This document shows, piece after piece, positions 1 through 5,809 of a stretch of 7,140 nt of DNA. Under the pieces are notes generated by a model, which worked only from the letters and a program-made list of their open reading frames with translations, was not told the DNA's origin and did not search any database. Source of the stretch: an uncultured Methanobrevibacter sp. (GTDB lineage Archaea; Methanobacteriota; Methanobacteria; Methanobacteriales; Methanobacteriaceae); assembly GCA_900317865.1 (NCBI GenBank), contig ONIK01000082.1, positions 1-7,140 on the forward strand, written 5' to 3'. The position numbers and the translations under genes are program-made. Within the stretch, counting starts at the first letter, position 1, and every line of letters starts with the position of its first letter.

Positions 1-29
1 AATTTATTCACTTTTTTAATATTATTTTC

Positions 30-44
30 AAAAATATTTATATA
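30..44 (+). promoter_or_regulatory. Archaeal promoter (BRE + TATA box) of the four-gene operon
   Basis: An A-rich BRE-like stretch (30-36) is followed by TTTATATA at 37-44, the usual methanogen TATA form. Transcription would be expected to start about 25 bases downstream, near 66-70, giving a leader of roughly 25 bases before the ATG at 92. The surrounding DNA is so AT-rich that chance matches are likely, but position and order are right. No other clear promoter is seen before the downstream genes, so this one probably drives all four. Confidence 0.55.
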
Positions 45-91
45 CTAAAAAATATATAACAATTGTTATCAAAATTATGGGAAGATAATAT

Positions 92-886
92 ATGTGCGAA
101 ATATTTTGTTTTAATTCAAATAATCCAAAAGAAGTAAACGAATGTTTGGAATGTTTTTATGGACATTCAGATGAACACCCTCACGGGTGGGGTCTTGCAA
201 ATATGCAAAAAGATGAATCAATGATAGATAAAGAGCCTGTAAAAGCATCATGTAGCCAACATTTAAAAAATATATTATCTAATCCAGTTGTTGGAAAAAA
301 CGTATTCGCCCATATAAGATTAGCTACTGTAGGTGAGATTATATCTCCAAATTGCCATCCATTTATCGAAGCCGATGACAATAACAGATCATGGATGCTG
401 ATTCACAACGGAACTATATTTGACTATCCCGAACTTGACAAATACAAGGAAAAGGAACATGGAGATACCGACTCTGAAAGAATACTTTTATACATCATTG
501 ATAAGATTAATGACTTTGAAGCTAAAAAAGGTTCAGTTTCAACAATTAAAGAGAGATTTTACATACTTGAAAAGATAATCAGAAATTTATCAAAAAACAA
601 CAAGCTTAATCTGATGATTTATGATGGGGACTTAACCTACATCCACTCCAACATGAAAGATTCACTTTACTATCTTAAAAACGATGAGGGATTTTTAGTT
701 GCATCAACTCCGTTAACTGACGATAAAGAATGGAAACCTGTAGAACTGAACAAGCTATTCGGACTGATTGACGGAAATATCATCTTTGAAAGTGAAGAGC
801 ATGAAAACGAATTCATTCTAACGGAAGAAAATAAAAAAGCAATGGAAGACTTTTTAAAAAGCATAACGGGTGAAATTCATGATTAA
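92..886 (+). CDS. Class II glutamine amidotransferase-like protein (GATase_4/YafJ/EgtC type)
   Basis: This 264-residue protein carries the motifs of the N-terminal-nucleophile amidotransferase fold. Cys2 directly follows Met and would become the catalytic N-terminal nucleophile once Met is removed. Other motifs are HGWGLA (31-36), AHIRLATVG (73-81) with the glutamine-carboxylate-binding Arg76, NCHPF (87-91), the oxyanion-loop HNG (105-107), DTDSE (125-129) and ASTPL (204-208). There is no synthetase domain, and the length fits stand-alone GATase_4 proteins. Family members either hydrolyse glutamine or, like EgtC, cleave a gamma-glutamyl bond in a small molecule. Next to two glutamate-ligase-like genes, the second role is attractive but is inference. 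The ATG at 92 is fixed by the required Cys2, with a weak GGGAAG ribosome site at 79-84. The 3' end overlaps the next gene, implying translational coupling. The product is predicted to be cytoplasmic. Confidence 0.88.
   Translation: MCEIFCFNSNNPKEVNECLECFYGHSDEHPHGWGLANMQKDESMIDKEPVKASCSQHLKNILSNPVVGKNVFAHIRLATVGEIISPNCHPFIEADDNNRSWMLIHNGTIFDYPELDKYKEKEHGDTDSERILLYIIDKINDFEAKKGSVSTIKERFYILEKIIRNLSKNNKLNLMIYDGDLTYIHSNMKDSLYYLKNDEGFLVASTPLTDDKEWKPVELNKLFGLIDGNIIFESEEHENEFILTEENKKAMEDFLKSITGEIHD
868..873 (+). promoter_or_regulatory. Ribosome binding site that sets the start of the GCS2-like gene
   Basis: GGGTGA matches the methanogen anti-Shine-Dalgarno complement (GGAGGTGATCC) and lies 5 bases before ATG at 879. 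An in-frame GTG at 870 sits inside this site and has no ribosome site of its own, so ATG 879 is the better start. The site is embedded in the last codons of the upstream gene. Confidence 0.75.
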
Positions 887-2258
887 TGAAAAGCAGATTA
901 AGGACAAATTATACGAGGAGTTTATTAGGCCAACACACAAAGAAAAGAATTATATTGGTGTTGAAATCGAAATTCCAATCATTAATCTTGACAAAAAGGC
1001 AGTCGACTTCAGTGTGGTCCATGAAGTTACAGACAAGTTCAAAAAGGAATTCGGCGATTTTGAAAATGACGGAATAGACTATGACGGGAACGTATATTCC
1101 CTTAAAAATAATAAAAACGATGACATAGTCTGTTACGACTGCTCCTACAATAACATTGAATTTGCAATGGGTCGTGAAAAGGATTTATTTTCCATCAATG
1201 ACCGATTTAACGAGTATTATGCATTTACAAAAGAATGTTTTGAAGAGCATAACCATACATTAACCGGAATGGGAATTAATCCATACAGAAAATACAACAA
1301 TCACATTCCAATCCCGTCAGAGAGATATCTGATGCTTTATCATCATTTGCAGTCAACAGACGACTATGAAAATATCCGGTTTCATGATTATCCAGAATAC
1401 GGAATGTTTTCATCAGCATCACAGGTTCAGCTGGATGTTTCAAAGGAAAAGCTAGTCCAGACAATCAATGTGTTTTCAAAAATCGAACCTGTTAAAGCAT
1501 TGCTCTTTTCAAATTCCGTTCTGATTGATGATGATAATTTTATCTGCTTCAGGGATGTTTTATGGGAGTATTCAACCCATGGTGTTAACCCACACAATAT
1601 CGGAATGTATGATGTGGAGCTCAAAGACATTGATGACCTTCAGGCTTACCTGGAATCTTTAAACATGTACTGCGTTATGCGCGACGGATCATATATCAAT
1701 TTCCCGTCAATCAATTTACTTGACTACTTTAACCAGGAAAGGATAACCGGAGAAAAATACTGCAATGGAAAATATAGAAAGGTCACTATAAAACCTGAAC
1801 TTGATGACATCAATTACTTAAGACCGTTTAAATTTATTAATCTGACATTTAGAGGAACTGTTGAATTCAGAAGCGTATGCACACAGCCAATTAACGAATC
1901 AATGTCTGTTGCAGCATTTCATCTTGGACTTAAAGATAAACTTGACGAGCTGGATGAAATAATCACCAATGATACTTCACTTTATCATAAGGGTTATACA
2001 GCAGGAGAACTGAGAAAACTGTTAATCCAATCAAAAATCCCTCCTGTCATCGATAAAAATAAAGTGTGCAAGTTATCTAAAAGCATTGTCGATTTAGCAT
2101 CAGCAGGACTCGAAGAAAGAGGATTAGGTGAAGAAATATTTTTGAATCCATTATATGAACGAATTAAAAAACAGACAAATCCTGCAAGAGAAATGATTAA
2201 GATATTGAACAATAAAAATAATATTGAAGAAGTTATCGAAAACTACGGCAACATTTAG
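879..2258 (+). CDS. GCS2-like carboxylate-amine (glutamate-cysteine type) ligase
   Basis: From ATG 879 the protein has 459 residues. It shows the layout of the GCS2 group of ATP-dependent glutamate-amine ligases (plant/alphaproteobacterial GCL, EgtA, YbdK). Visible elements are GVEIEIP (27-33, metal/glutamate-binding acidic strand), NIEFAMG (92-98, matching the family's 'QFELSG' strand), GMGINPY (130-136), the RY pair (149-150), a long SSASQVQLDVS strand (178-188) matching 'T..VQVNLD', an R225...W229 segment and FRGTVEFRSVCTQP (324-337). These enzymes join the gamma-carboxyl of glutamate to an amine through an acyl phosphate. The substrate cannot be read from sequence, and divergence from characterised members is large, so the amine may not be cysteine. 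It overlaps the amidotransferase gene by 8 bases and lies 9 bases before a second, different glutamate-cysteine ligase, which suggests a distinct substrate. Predicted soluble. Confidence 0.78.
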   Translation: MINEKQIKDKLYEEFIRPTHKEKNYIGVEIEIPIINLDKKAVDFSVVHEVTDKFKKEFGDFENDGIDYDGNVYSLKNNKNDDIVCYDCSYNNIEFAMGREKDLFSINDRFNEYYAFTKECFEEHNHTLTGMGINPYRKYNNHIPIPSERYLMLYHHLQSTDDYENIRFHDYPEYGMFSSASQVQLDVSKEKLVQTINVFSKIEPVKALLFSNSVLIDDDNFICFRDVLWEYSTHGVNPHNIGMYDVELKDIDDLQAYLESLNMYCVMRDGSYINFPSINLLDYFNQERITGEKYCNGKYRKVTIKPELDDINYLRPFKFINLTFRGTVEFRSVCTQPINESMSVAAFHLGLKDKLDELDEIITNDTSLYHKGYTAGELRKLLIQSKIPPVIDKNKVCKLSKSIVDLASAGLEERGLGEEIFLNPLYERIKKQTNPAREMIKILNNKNNIEEVIENYGNI

Positions 2259-2262
2259 GGGA
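2257..2262 (+). promoter_or_regulatory. Ribosome binding site of the gshA-like gene, overlapping the upstream stop
   Basis: AGGGGA overlaps the TAG stop at 2256-2258 and ends 5 bases before ATG 2268. This spacing suits archaeal Shine-Dalgarno initiation and suggests coupled translation with the preceding gene. Confidence 0.65.
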
Positions 2263-2267
2263 AAATT

Positions 2268-3656
2268 ATGAAACTGTCAACCATATCCAAAATACCTTCC
2301 AGTGAAATACTGGAAGGGTCATTCGGAATCGAATGGGAAAGCCTTAGAGCTAAAGGCGAAGGTGAACTGTCACTGACACCACACCCTGAAATTTTTGGAG
2401 ACAAATTTACAAACCCATTAATCACAACAGACTTTTCAGAAAGTCAAATTGAAATAATAACCCCTACATTAAACACTATTGATGAAGCCTTTGACACATT
2501 TTCAATATTGGCAGATTTGGTTAACTCTTCACTTCCCGAAGATGAATATCTCTGGTTTCAGTCAATTCCATGTATTTTGCCATACTGGGATCAGATTCCA
2601 ATAGCCCAATATCCCGAAGAGGGAAAATCTTCCCAGAAATACCGTGAAGATCTGGCCAAGAAATATGGTGTTAAAAAGCAGATGATTTCAGGAGTTCATT
2701 TTAACTTTTCATTTTCAGATAATTTTCTAAAAAAAATATATGAACTTGTAGACATCGATTTAACATTTAAAGAATTCAAAAATCAGATTTATTTAAGAAT
2801 AACAAGAAATTATCTAAGACACTGCTGGTTAATAATCTATTTAACGGGCTGTTCAATAGGTTCCCATAAAACATTCTCCAACGATTGCATTCACCTGATG
2901 GATGCAAAGGACAATTACGGCAGCTATTATTCAACAAAAGGACCATCATTCAGAAATGCCTCATGCGGATACAAGAATCTAAAAGATTTATATCCTTCAT
3001 ATAACACTGTTGAAGAATTTACAAGAGATGTCCGCACTTTTATAGATAATGGGGATTTATCAGAAGCAAAAGAGCTATACACCCAAATTAGACTTAAACC
3101 GAAAGATCCGCAGGATTTGCTAAATTCACTTGAAAAAGATGGAATTGAATATATTGAAATTAGAACACTTGACATTAATCCGTTTTATCAGTGCGGCCTT
3201 GTCAGGCATGACATGAAGTTTCTTCATTTGTTTTTAATATATTCATTAATTAAAGATGAAAGTGATTATGCAGACTGGCAAAAAGAAGCTAAAATTAATG
3301 AAGAAAACACAGCAGAATTAGCATATACCAAGTCAATGCGACTGATTAGGGACGGTGAAGAGACTACCCTTAAGGAATGGGCATCAGAAATAATCAATGA
3401 AATGTATGGAATGTGTGAAGTATTGGGCTTTGATGAATTCAATACATTGAAATTAATGCATGACAGAGTATCCAATCCCAATTTGACATATGGAAAAAGA
3501 ATATTGAAGCTGATAAAGGAAAATGGATATATCAACACACATATTGCATTATCCAAAAACAACAAACAAACCAGCATCAATAACATGAAAAATATTGATA
3601 TGAAAAAATGTGAAAAGTACAAGAAATATTTCAACATAGCATTATCTGGAAAATAA
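2268..3656 (+). CDS. gshA: Glutamate-cysteine ligase, E. coli GshA / GshF N-terminal type
   Basis: The 462-residue protein closely follows class I glutamate-cysteine ligases, which make gamma-glutamylcysteine from Glu, Cys and ATP. Motifs in order are FGIEWESLR (19-27, metal-binding Glu residues), LTPHPEIFGDKFTNPLI (36-52), TDFSESQIEIITP (54-66), QSIPCILP (98-105), YREDLAKKYG (125-134), SGVHFNFSF (141-149), SFRNASCGY (227-235, matching 'SLRMSDIGY'), IEYIEIRTLDINPF (293-306) and SNPNLTYGKRIL (402-413). It has no C-terminal ATP-grasp domain, so it is not a bifunctional GshF, and no glutathione synthetase gene is visible. The expected product would stop at gamma-glutamylcysteine, as in halophilic archaea, or pass to a neighbouring enzyme. 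It is somewhat shorter than E. coli GshA (about 518 residues). The strong likeness to bacterial GshA/GshF suggests transfer from bacteria, possibly Firmicutes; this is inferred from motifs only. Confidence 0.88.
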   Translation: MKLSTISKIPSSEILEGSFGIEWESLRAKGEGELSLTPHPEIFGDKFTNPLITTDFSESQIEIITPTLNTIDEAFDTFSILADLVNSSLPEDEYLWFQSIPCILPYWDQIPIAQYPEEGKSSQKYREDLAKKYGVKKQMISGVHFNFSFSDNFLKKIYELVDIDLTFKEFKNQIYLRITRNYLRHCWLIIYLTGCSIGSHKTFSNDCIHLMDAKDNYGSYYSTKGPSFRNASCGYKNLKDLYPSYNTVEEFTRDVRTFIDNGDLSEAKELYTQIRLKPKDPQDLLNSLEKDGIEYIEIRTLDINPFYQCGLVRHDMKFLHLFLIYSLIKDESDYADWQKEAKINEENTAELAYTKSMRLIRDGEETTLKEWASEIINEMYGMCEVLGFDEFNTLKLMHDRVSNPNLTYGKRILKLIKENGYINTHIALSKNNKQTSINNMKNIDMKKCEKYKKYFNIALSGK

Positions 3657-3664
3657 GTGATAAT

Positions 3665-4495
3665 ATGGAACTTTTAAACGAAATAAATGTAATTCAATGG
3701 AAAAACGGGGAGTCAAAAGCGATTAAAGAACATACAGTAAACGATGAATACACTTATCTGTTTATCGATTATCTGCCTCCGCGCAAATTTTCAACTTATC
3801 CTGAGGACTTGGAAGATTTTGCAATAGGATACTGTCTTGGAGAAGGATTAATCAAAGATTACTCTGATATTGATTCAATTAAAATTGATGGAACCAATAT
3901 TTTAATTACAACCCGATTAAATCATGACCCTGAAGAAGACCTGGAACAGGAAGGCATTGTTCAGGAGAGAAAAGGCAACTGCGAACATGCATGTGTTTGC
4001 AGACTGCTTGAATATCAGGGAGTTAACTCCGACAATGCCGGAGGAATAAGATCAGAATTAAAAACAATTGAGCCGAATAATTCAGATTTGAAAATCGATG
4101 CCACCCAAATAATTAAAGATATAAAGCATTTAACCGACGAAGCTAAAATCTGGCAAAAAACTGCAGGAGTTCATGTGGCTCAGCTCAAATATAAAGACAA
4201 AATTATCATAAGGGAAGATGTAAGCAGACACGTTGCAGTTGATAAAGTAATCGGAGCTGCTGCAAAAGAAGGATATGATTTCAGCCAATGTTATATTTCA
4301 TACAGCGGAAGAATGCCTGCGGATATGCTGATTAAGGTAATCCGTGTTGGAATACCGATAATTATTTCAAATGCTGCGCCTGCATCATCAGGAATAGACG
4401 TTGCAGAAGCAGGAAACATTACAGTAATCGGTTTTGTAAGAGACAATAGATTTACCATCTATACCTCTCCAGAAAGAGTCAATTTAGAAAAATGA
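3665..4495 (+). CDS. FdhD-family (formate dehydrogenase accessory sulfurtransferase-like) protein with atypical cysteines
   Basis: The 276-residue protein has the FdhD fold signatures: STYPEDLEDFAIGYCLGEGLI (43-63), KTAGVHVAQL (165-174, matching 'TGGxHxA'), REDVSRHVAVDKVIGAA (183-199, matching 'REDVGRHNAVDKVIG'), SGRMPADMLIKV (214-225), and SNAAPASSGIDVAEAGNITVIGFVR (235-259) followed by TSPERV (267-272). FdhD of E. coli passes sulfur from IscS to the bis-MGD cofactor of formate dehydrogenase using a CGxCG motif. Here that place holds GNCEHACVC, with Cys106, Cys110 and Cys112 and no CxxC spacing. It starts 8 bases after the gshA-like stop, with an imperfect GTGAT ribosome site at 3657-3661, so it is co-transcribed with the thiol-ligase genes. 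No fdhA/fdhB or molybdopterin gene is in the window. Family membership is firm; the role in formate metabolism is open. Confidence 0.85.
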   Translation: MELLNEINVIQWKNGESKAIKEHTVNDEYTYLFIDYLPPRKFSTYPEDLEDFAIGYCLGEGLIKDYSDIDSIKIDGTNILITTRLNHDPEEDLEQEGIVQERKGNCEHACVCRLLEYQGVNSDNAGGIRSELKTIEPNNSDLKIDATQIIKDIKHLTDEAKIWQKTAGVHVAQLKYKDKIIIREDVSRHVAVDKVIGAAAKEGYDFSQCYISYSGRMPADMLIKVIRVGIPIIISNAAPASSGIDVAEAGNITVIGFVRDNRFTIYTSPERVNLEK

Positions 4496-4517
4496 AAAAC
4501 TATTAAAAAATAAGAAA
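4496..4517 (-). terminator. T-rich transcription end for the minus-strand ThiF-like gene
   Basis: Read on the minus strand, the 22-base gap just past the TAA stop contains T-runs (complements of the A-runs at 4505-4510 and 4495-4499), the pattern of archaeal oligo-T termination. A hairpin at the end of the coding region precedes it. No T-run is seen on the plus strand just after the FdhD-family gene, so its transcript may read into the antisense of the ThiF-like gene. Confidence 0.45.
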
Positions 4518-4548
4518 TTAAAGTTCATCCAGTGAAAATGAACTTAAA
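4518..4548. repeat. Inverted repeat (hairpin) at the convergent gene junction
   Basis: AAGTTCAT (4521-4528) and ATGAACTT (4538-4545) are perfect 8-base arms around a 9-base loop; extended outward to 4518 and 4548 the arms match at 10 of 11 positions. The repeat covers the last codons and stop of the ThiF-like gene and lies 23 bases beyond the FdhD-family stop. It could form a hairpin in either transcript. Coding constraint could also explain part of it. Confidence 0.45.
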
Positions 4549-5273
4549 TCCAGCAAATTAAATGTTAATATTTCAGGAGCAACGGTAACCTTTCCGACTC
4601 CAGTTATTATTTTGTATGCTTCAAATGCTTCAAGACAACCAATAAGATTTGGAGTAGGTCCTATAACAGGGGGAACACCCGAAGTCACATTTTTTAAAGC
4701 ATCAATTGTTTCATCATCCAATTCTTTTGCGATTGATGGTAAATTAAACATTTCTTCATAAGTTTTATCGCTGTTCGGTAAAAATACAGAAATCTGACCC
4801 ATCGTACCGTGAATTGCTCCATGAATATAAGGAATTCCTATTTCTTTTGCTTTTCTAGATACAATTACTCTCGTTAAAACATTATCCAGCGCATCGATTA
4901 CAATATCAGAATCTTCAATAACTTTTTCAATATTAGTCTGGTCTATATGTTCATTGAATGTAGTGACTTTAACATAAGGATTAATCAGTCTTACCTTTTC
5001 GGCAGCAACATCACTTTTTACAAGTCCCAAATCAGCAATTGTTGCTAAAGTCTGCCTATTCAGATTTGATAAATCATAAGCATCTTTGTCAACCAGAACA
5101 AGTTCCCCAATACCCATTCTTGCAAGCATTTCAATAGTTTCACCACCAATACCTCCACAGCCGATAACTGTGATTTTTGCATCTTTAAATCTTTCCTGCT
5201 CACTTCTTGTAACTATACTCATTTGACGGGAAGCTATTTCCCAGTATCCATCACCAATATATCTTGTCGGCAT
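4518..5273 (-). CDS. ThiF/MoeB/HesA-family adenylyltransferase (E1-like), without zinc CxxC motifs
   Basis: From ATG 5273 the protein has 251 residues. It has the E1-like ATP-binding fold: SRQMSI near the N-terminus (15-20), the Rossmann loop VIGCGGIGG (36-44), DKDAYDLSNLNRQT (62-75) with the adenylation Arg73, Lys86 in VKSDVAAEKV, DIVIDALDN (123-131) with the Mg-binding Asp130, and GAIHGTMGQISVF (152-164). Relatives adenylate the C-terminal glycine of small sulfur carriers such as ThiS, MoaD or archaeal SAMPs. The two CxxC zinc pairs of typical MoeB/ThiF are absent; only Cys39 (in the glycine loop) and Cys213 occur. No conventional catalytic cysteine is therefore obvious, and no sulfur-carrier gene is nearby. 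It converges on the FdhD-family gene, so is not in that operon. Partner and pathway are unknown. Confidence 0.85.
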   Translation of the reverse strand: MPTRYIGDGYWEIASRQMSIVTRSEQERFKDAKITVIGCGGIGGETIEMLARMGIGELVLVDKDAYDLSNLNRQTLATIADLGLVKSDVAAEKVRLINPYVKVTTFNEHIDQTNIEKVIEDSDIVIDALDNVLTRVIVSRKAKEIGIPYIHGAIHGTMGQISVFLPNSDKTYEEMFNLPSIAKELDDETIDALKNVTSGVPPVIGPTPNLIGCLEAFEAYKIITGVGKVTVAPEILTFNLLDLSSFSLDEL

Positions 5274-5277
5274 CTTT

Positions 5278-5283
5278 TCACCT
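5278..5283 (-). promoter_or_regulatory. Ribosome binding site that sets the start of the ThiF-like gene
   Basis: On the minus strand AGGTGA lies 4 bases before ATG 5273. The longer reading frame from TTG 5294 would place this site inside the coding sequence and adds only seven residues, so the ATG is preferred. Confidence 0.75.
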
Positions 5284-5334
5284 AAATATAACAATAGTTA
5301 TTTTTTTCTACAAGTTACTATTAGTACCCTAAAA

Positions 5335-5342
5335 TATTTAAA
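5335..5342 (-). promoter_or_regulatory. Possible TATA box for the ThiF-like gene
   Basis: The minus strand reads TTTAAATA here, preceded by an A-rich stretch that could act as BRE. A start about 25 bases downstream, near 5312, would give a leader of about 40 bases. The whole region is AT-rich, so the assignment is weak. Confidence 0.35.
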
Positions 5343-5726
5343 TTTTTTTATAAATGTTACAATGGAAACCAATGCCCATAATTGTGAAAATTAATTTTAG
5401 TATTACTCACTTAAATATTAAGTAACAAACCACGTAAAAGAAAAAATATGAAAATAGATTATATGACTCAATATATCAAAATAATGGAATATACAAACTT
5501 ATTCCAATATTTAAATAATTTTAAGTATTATTTCAAGTGTAAATATTAGGACAAATCAATCTCCACAATACTTATTTTTATTTTAATTTCAACGATTTTT
5601 ATTGCATTTTTGTAAAAAATAATGAATATAAATAAAAATTGAACAGAATTTAAAAGAAAAAATTAATAATAAAAAAATACAAAAAGAAATAATAAATAAT
5701 TACAATTATGTTTACATAAGTTTATT

Positions 5727-5732
5727 AGGGAG
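5727..5732 (+). promoter_or_regulatory. Ribosome binding site of the surface-protein gene
   Basis: AGGGAG ends 8 bases before ATG 5741. It supports this start, which also places a clean signal peptide at the N-terminus. Confidence 0.65.
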
Positions 5733-5740
5733 ATTTTTAA

Positions 5741-5809
5741 ATGAAATTTAAATTATTTTGTATAATAATAATATTGTTAACCTGCTGTTGTTTTTCTGCG
5801 GTTGCAGCG
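5741..5809 (+). other. Signal peptide coding segment
   Basis: It encodes residues 1-23: a short basic start (MKFK), a hydrophobic core of about 15 residues including three successive Cys (15-17), and an AVAA cleavage region with the cut probably after Ala22 or Ala23. The archaeal lipobox pattern is not met, so Sec export with ordinary signal peptidase cleavage is more likely than lipoprotein processing. Confidence 0.75.

Larger units (their letters stand above)
5274..5740. other. AT-rich divergent intergenic region without a supported gene
   Basis: This 467-base stretch separates the divergent ThiF-like and surface-protein genes and must hold promoters for both. No reading frame of useful length with a ribosome site is seen on either strand, and there is no GC-rich island of the kind methanogen tRNAs and structured RNAs show. 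It contains several short inverted repeats: ACTTAA/TTAAGT (5409-5423), TGGAATA/TATTCCA (5485-5506), AATATTTA/TAAATATT (5506-5547) enclosing AAATAAT/ATTATTT (5513-5533), and TTATG/CATAA (5706-5719) just before the ribosome site of the next gene. TATA candidates for that gene (near 5625-5635 and 5647-5654) cannot be told apart by eye. Confidence 0.6.

Noticed and set aside
870..878. GTG at 870 as start of the GCS2-like gene
   Set aside because: It would lie inside the ribosome binding site that is properly spaced for ATG 879.
3266..3637. 123-codon minus-strand reading frame opposite the gshA-like gene
   Set aside because: It lies wholly antisense to a gene with strong family motifs, and its hydrophobic sequence reflects the reverse complement of AT-rich Lys/Asn codons.
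92..3656. Ergothioneine biosynthesis cluster (egtA/egtC)
   Set aside because: Only the ligase and hydrolase folds are shared. No methyltransferase (EgtD), sulfoxide synthase (EgtB) or lyase (EgtE) is present, so only the reaction logic is borrowed as a hypothesis.
3665..4495. Formate dehydrogenase operon
   Set aside because: No catalytic or electron-transfer Fdh subunit or molybdopterin gene flanks the FdhD-family gene, and its cysteine motif is atypical.
5362..5394. Ten-codon open frame in the intergenic region
   Set aside because: No ribosome site and too short to support without conservation data.
5274..5740. Structured RNA, CRISPR array or mobile element in the gap
   Set aside because: No spaced direct repeats, no GC-rich fold and no transposase fragment or terminal repeats were found; the inverted repeats are short and mostly AT-only.
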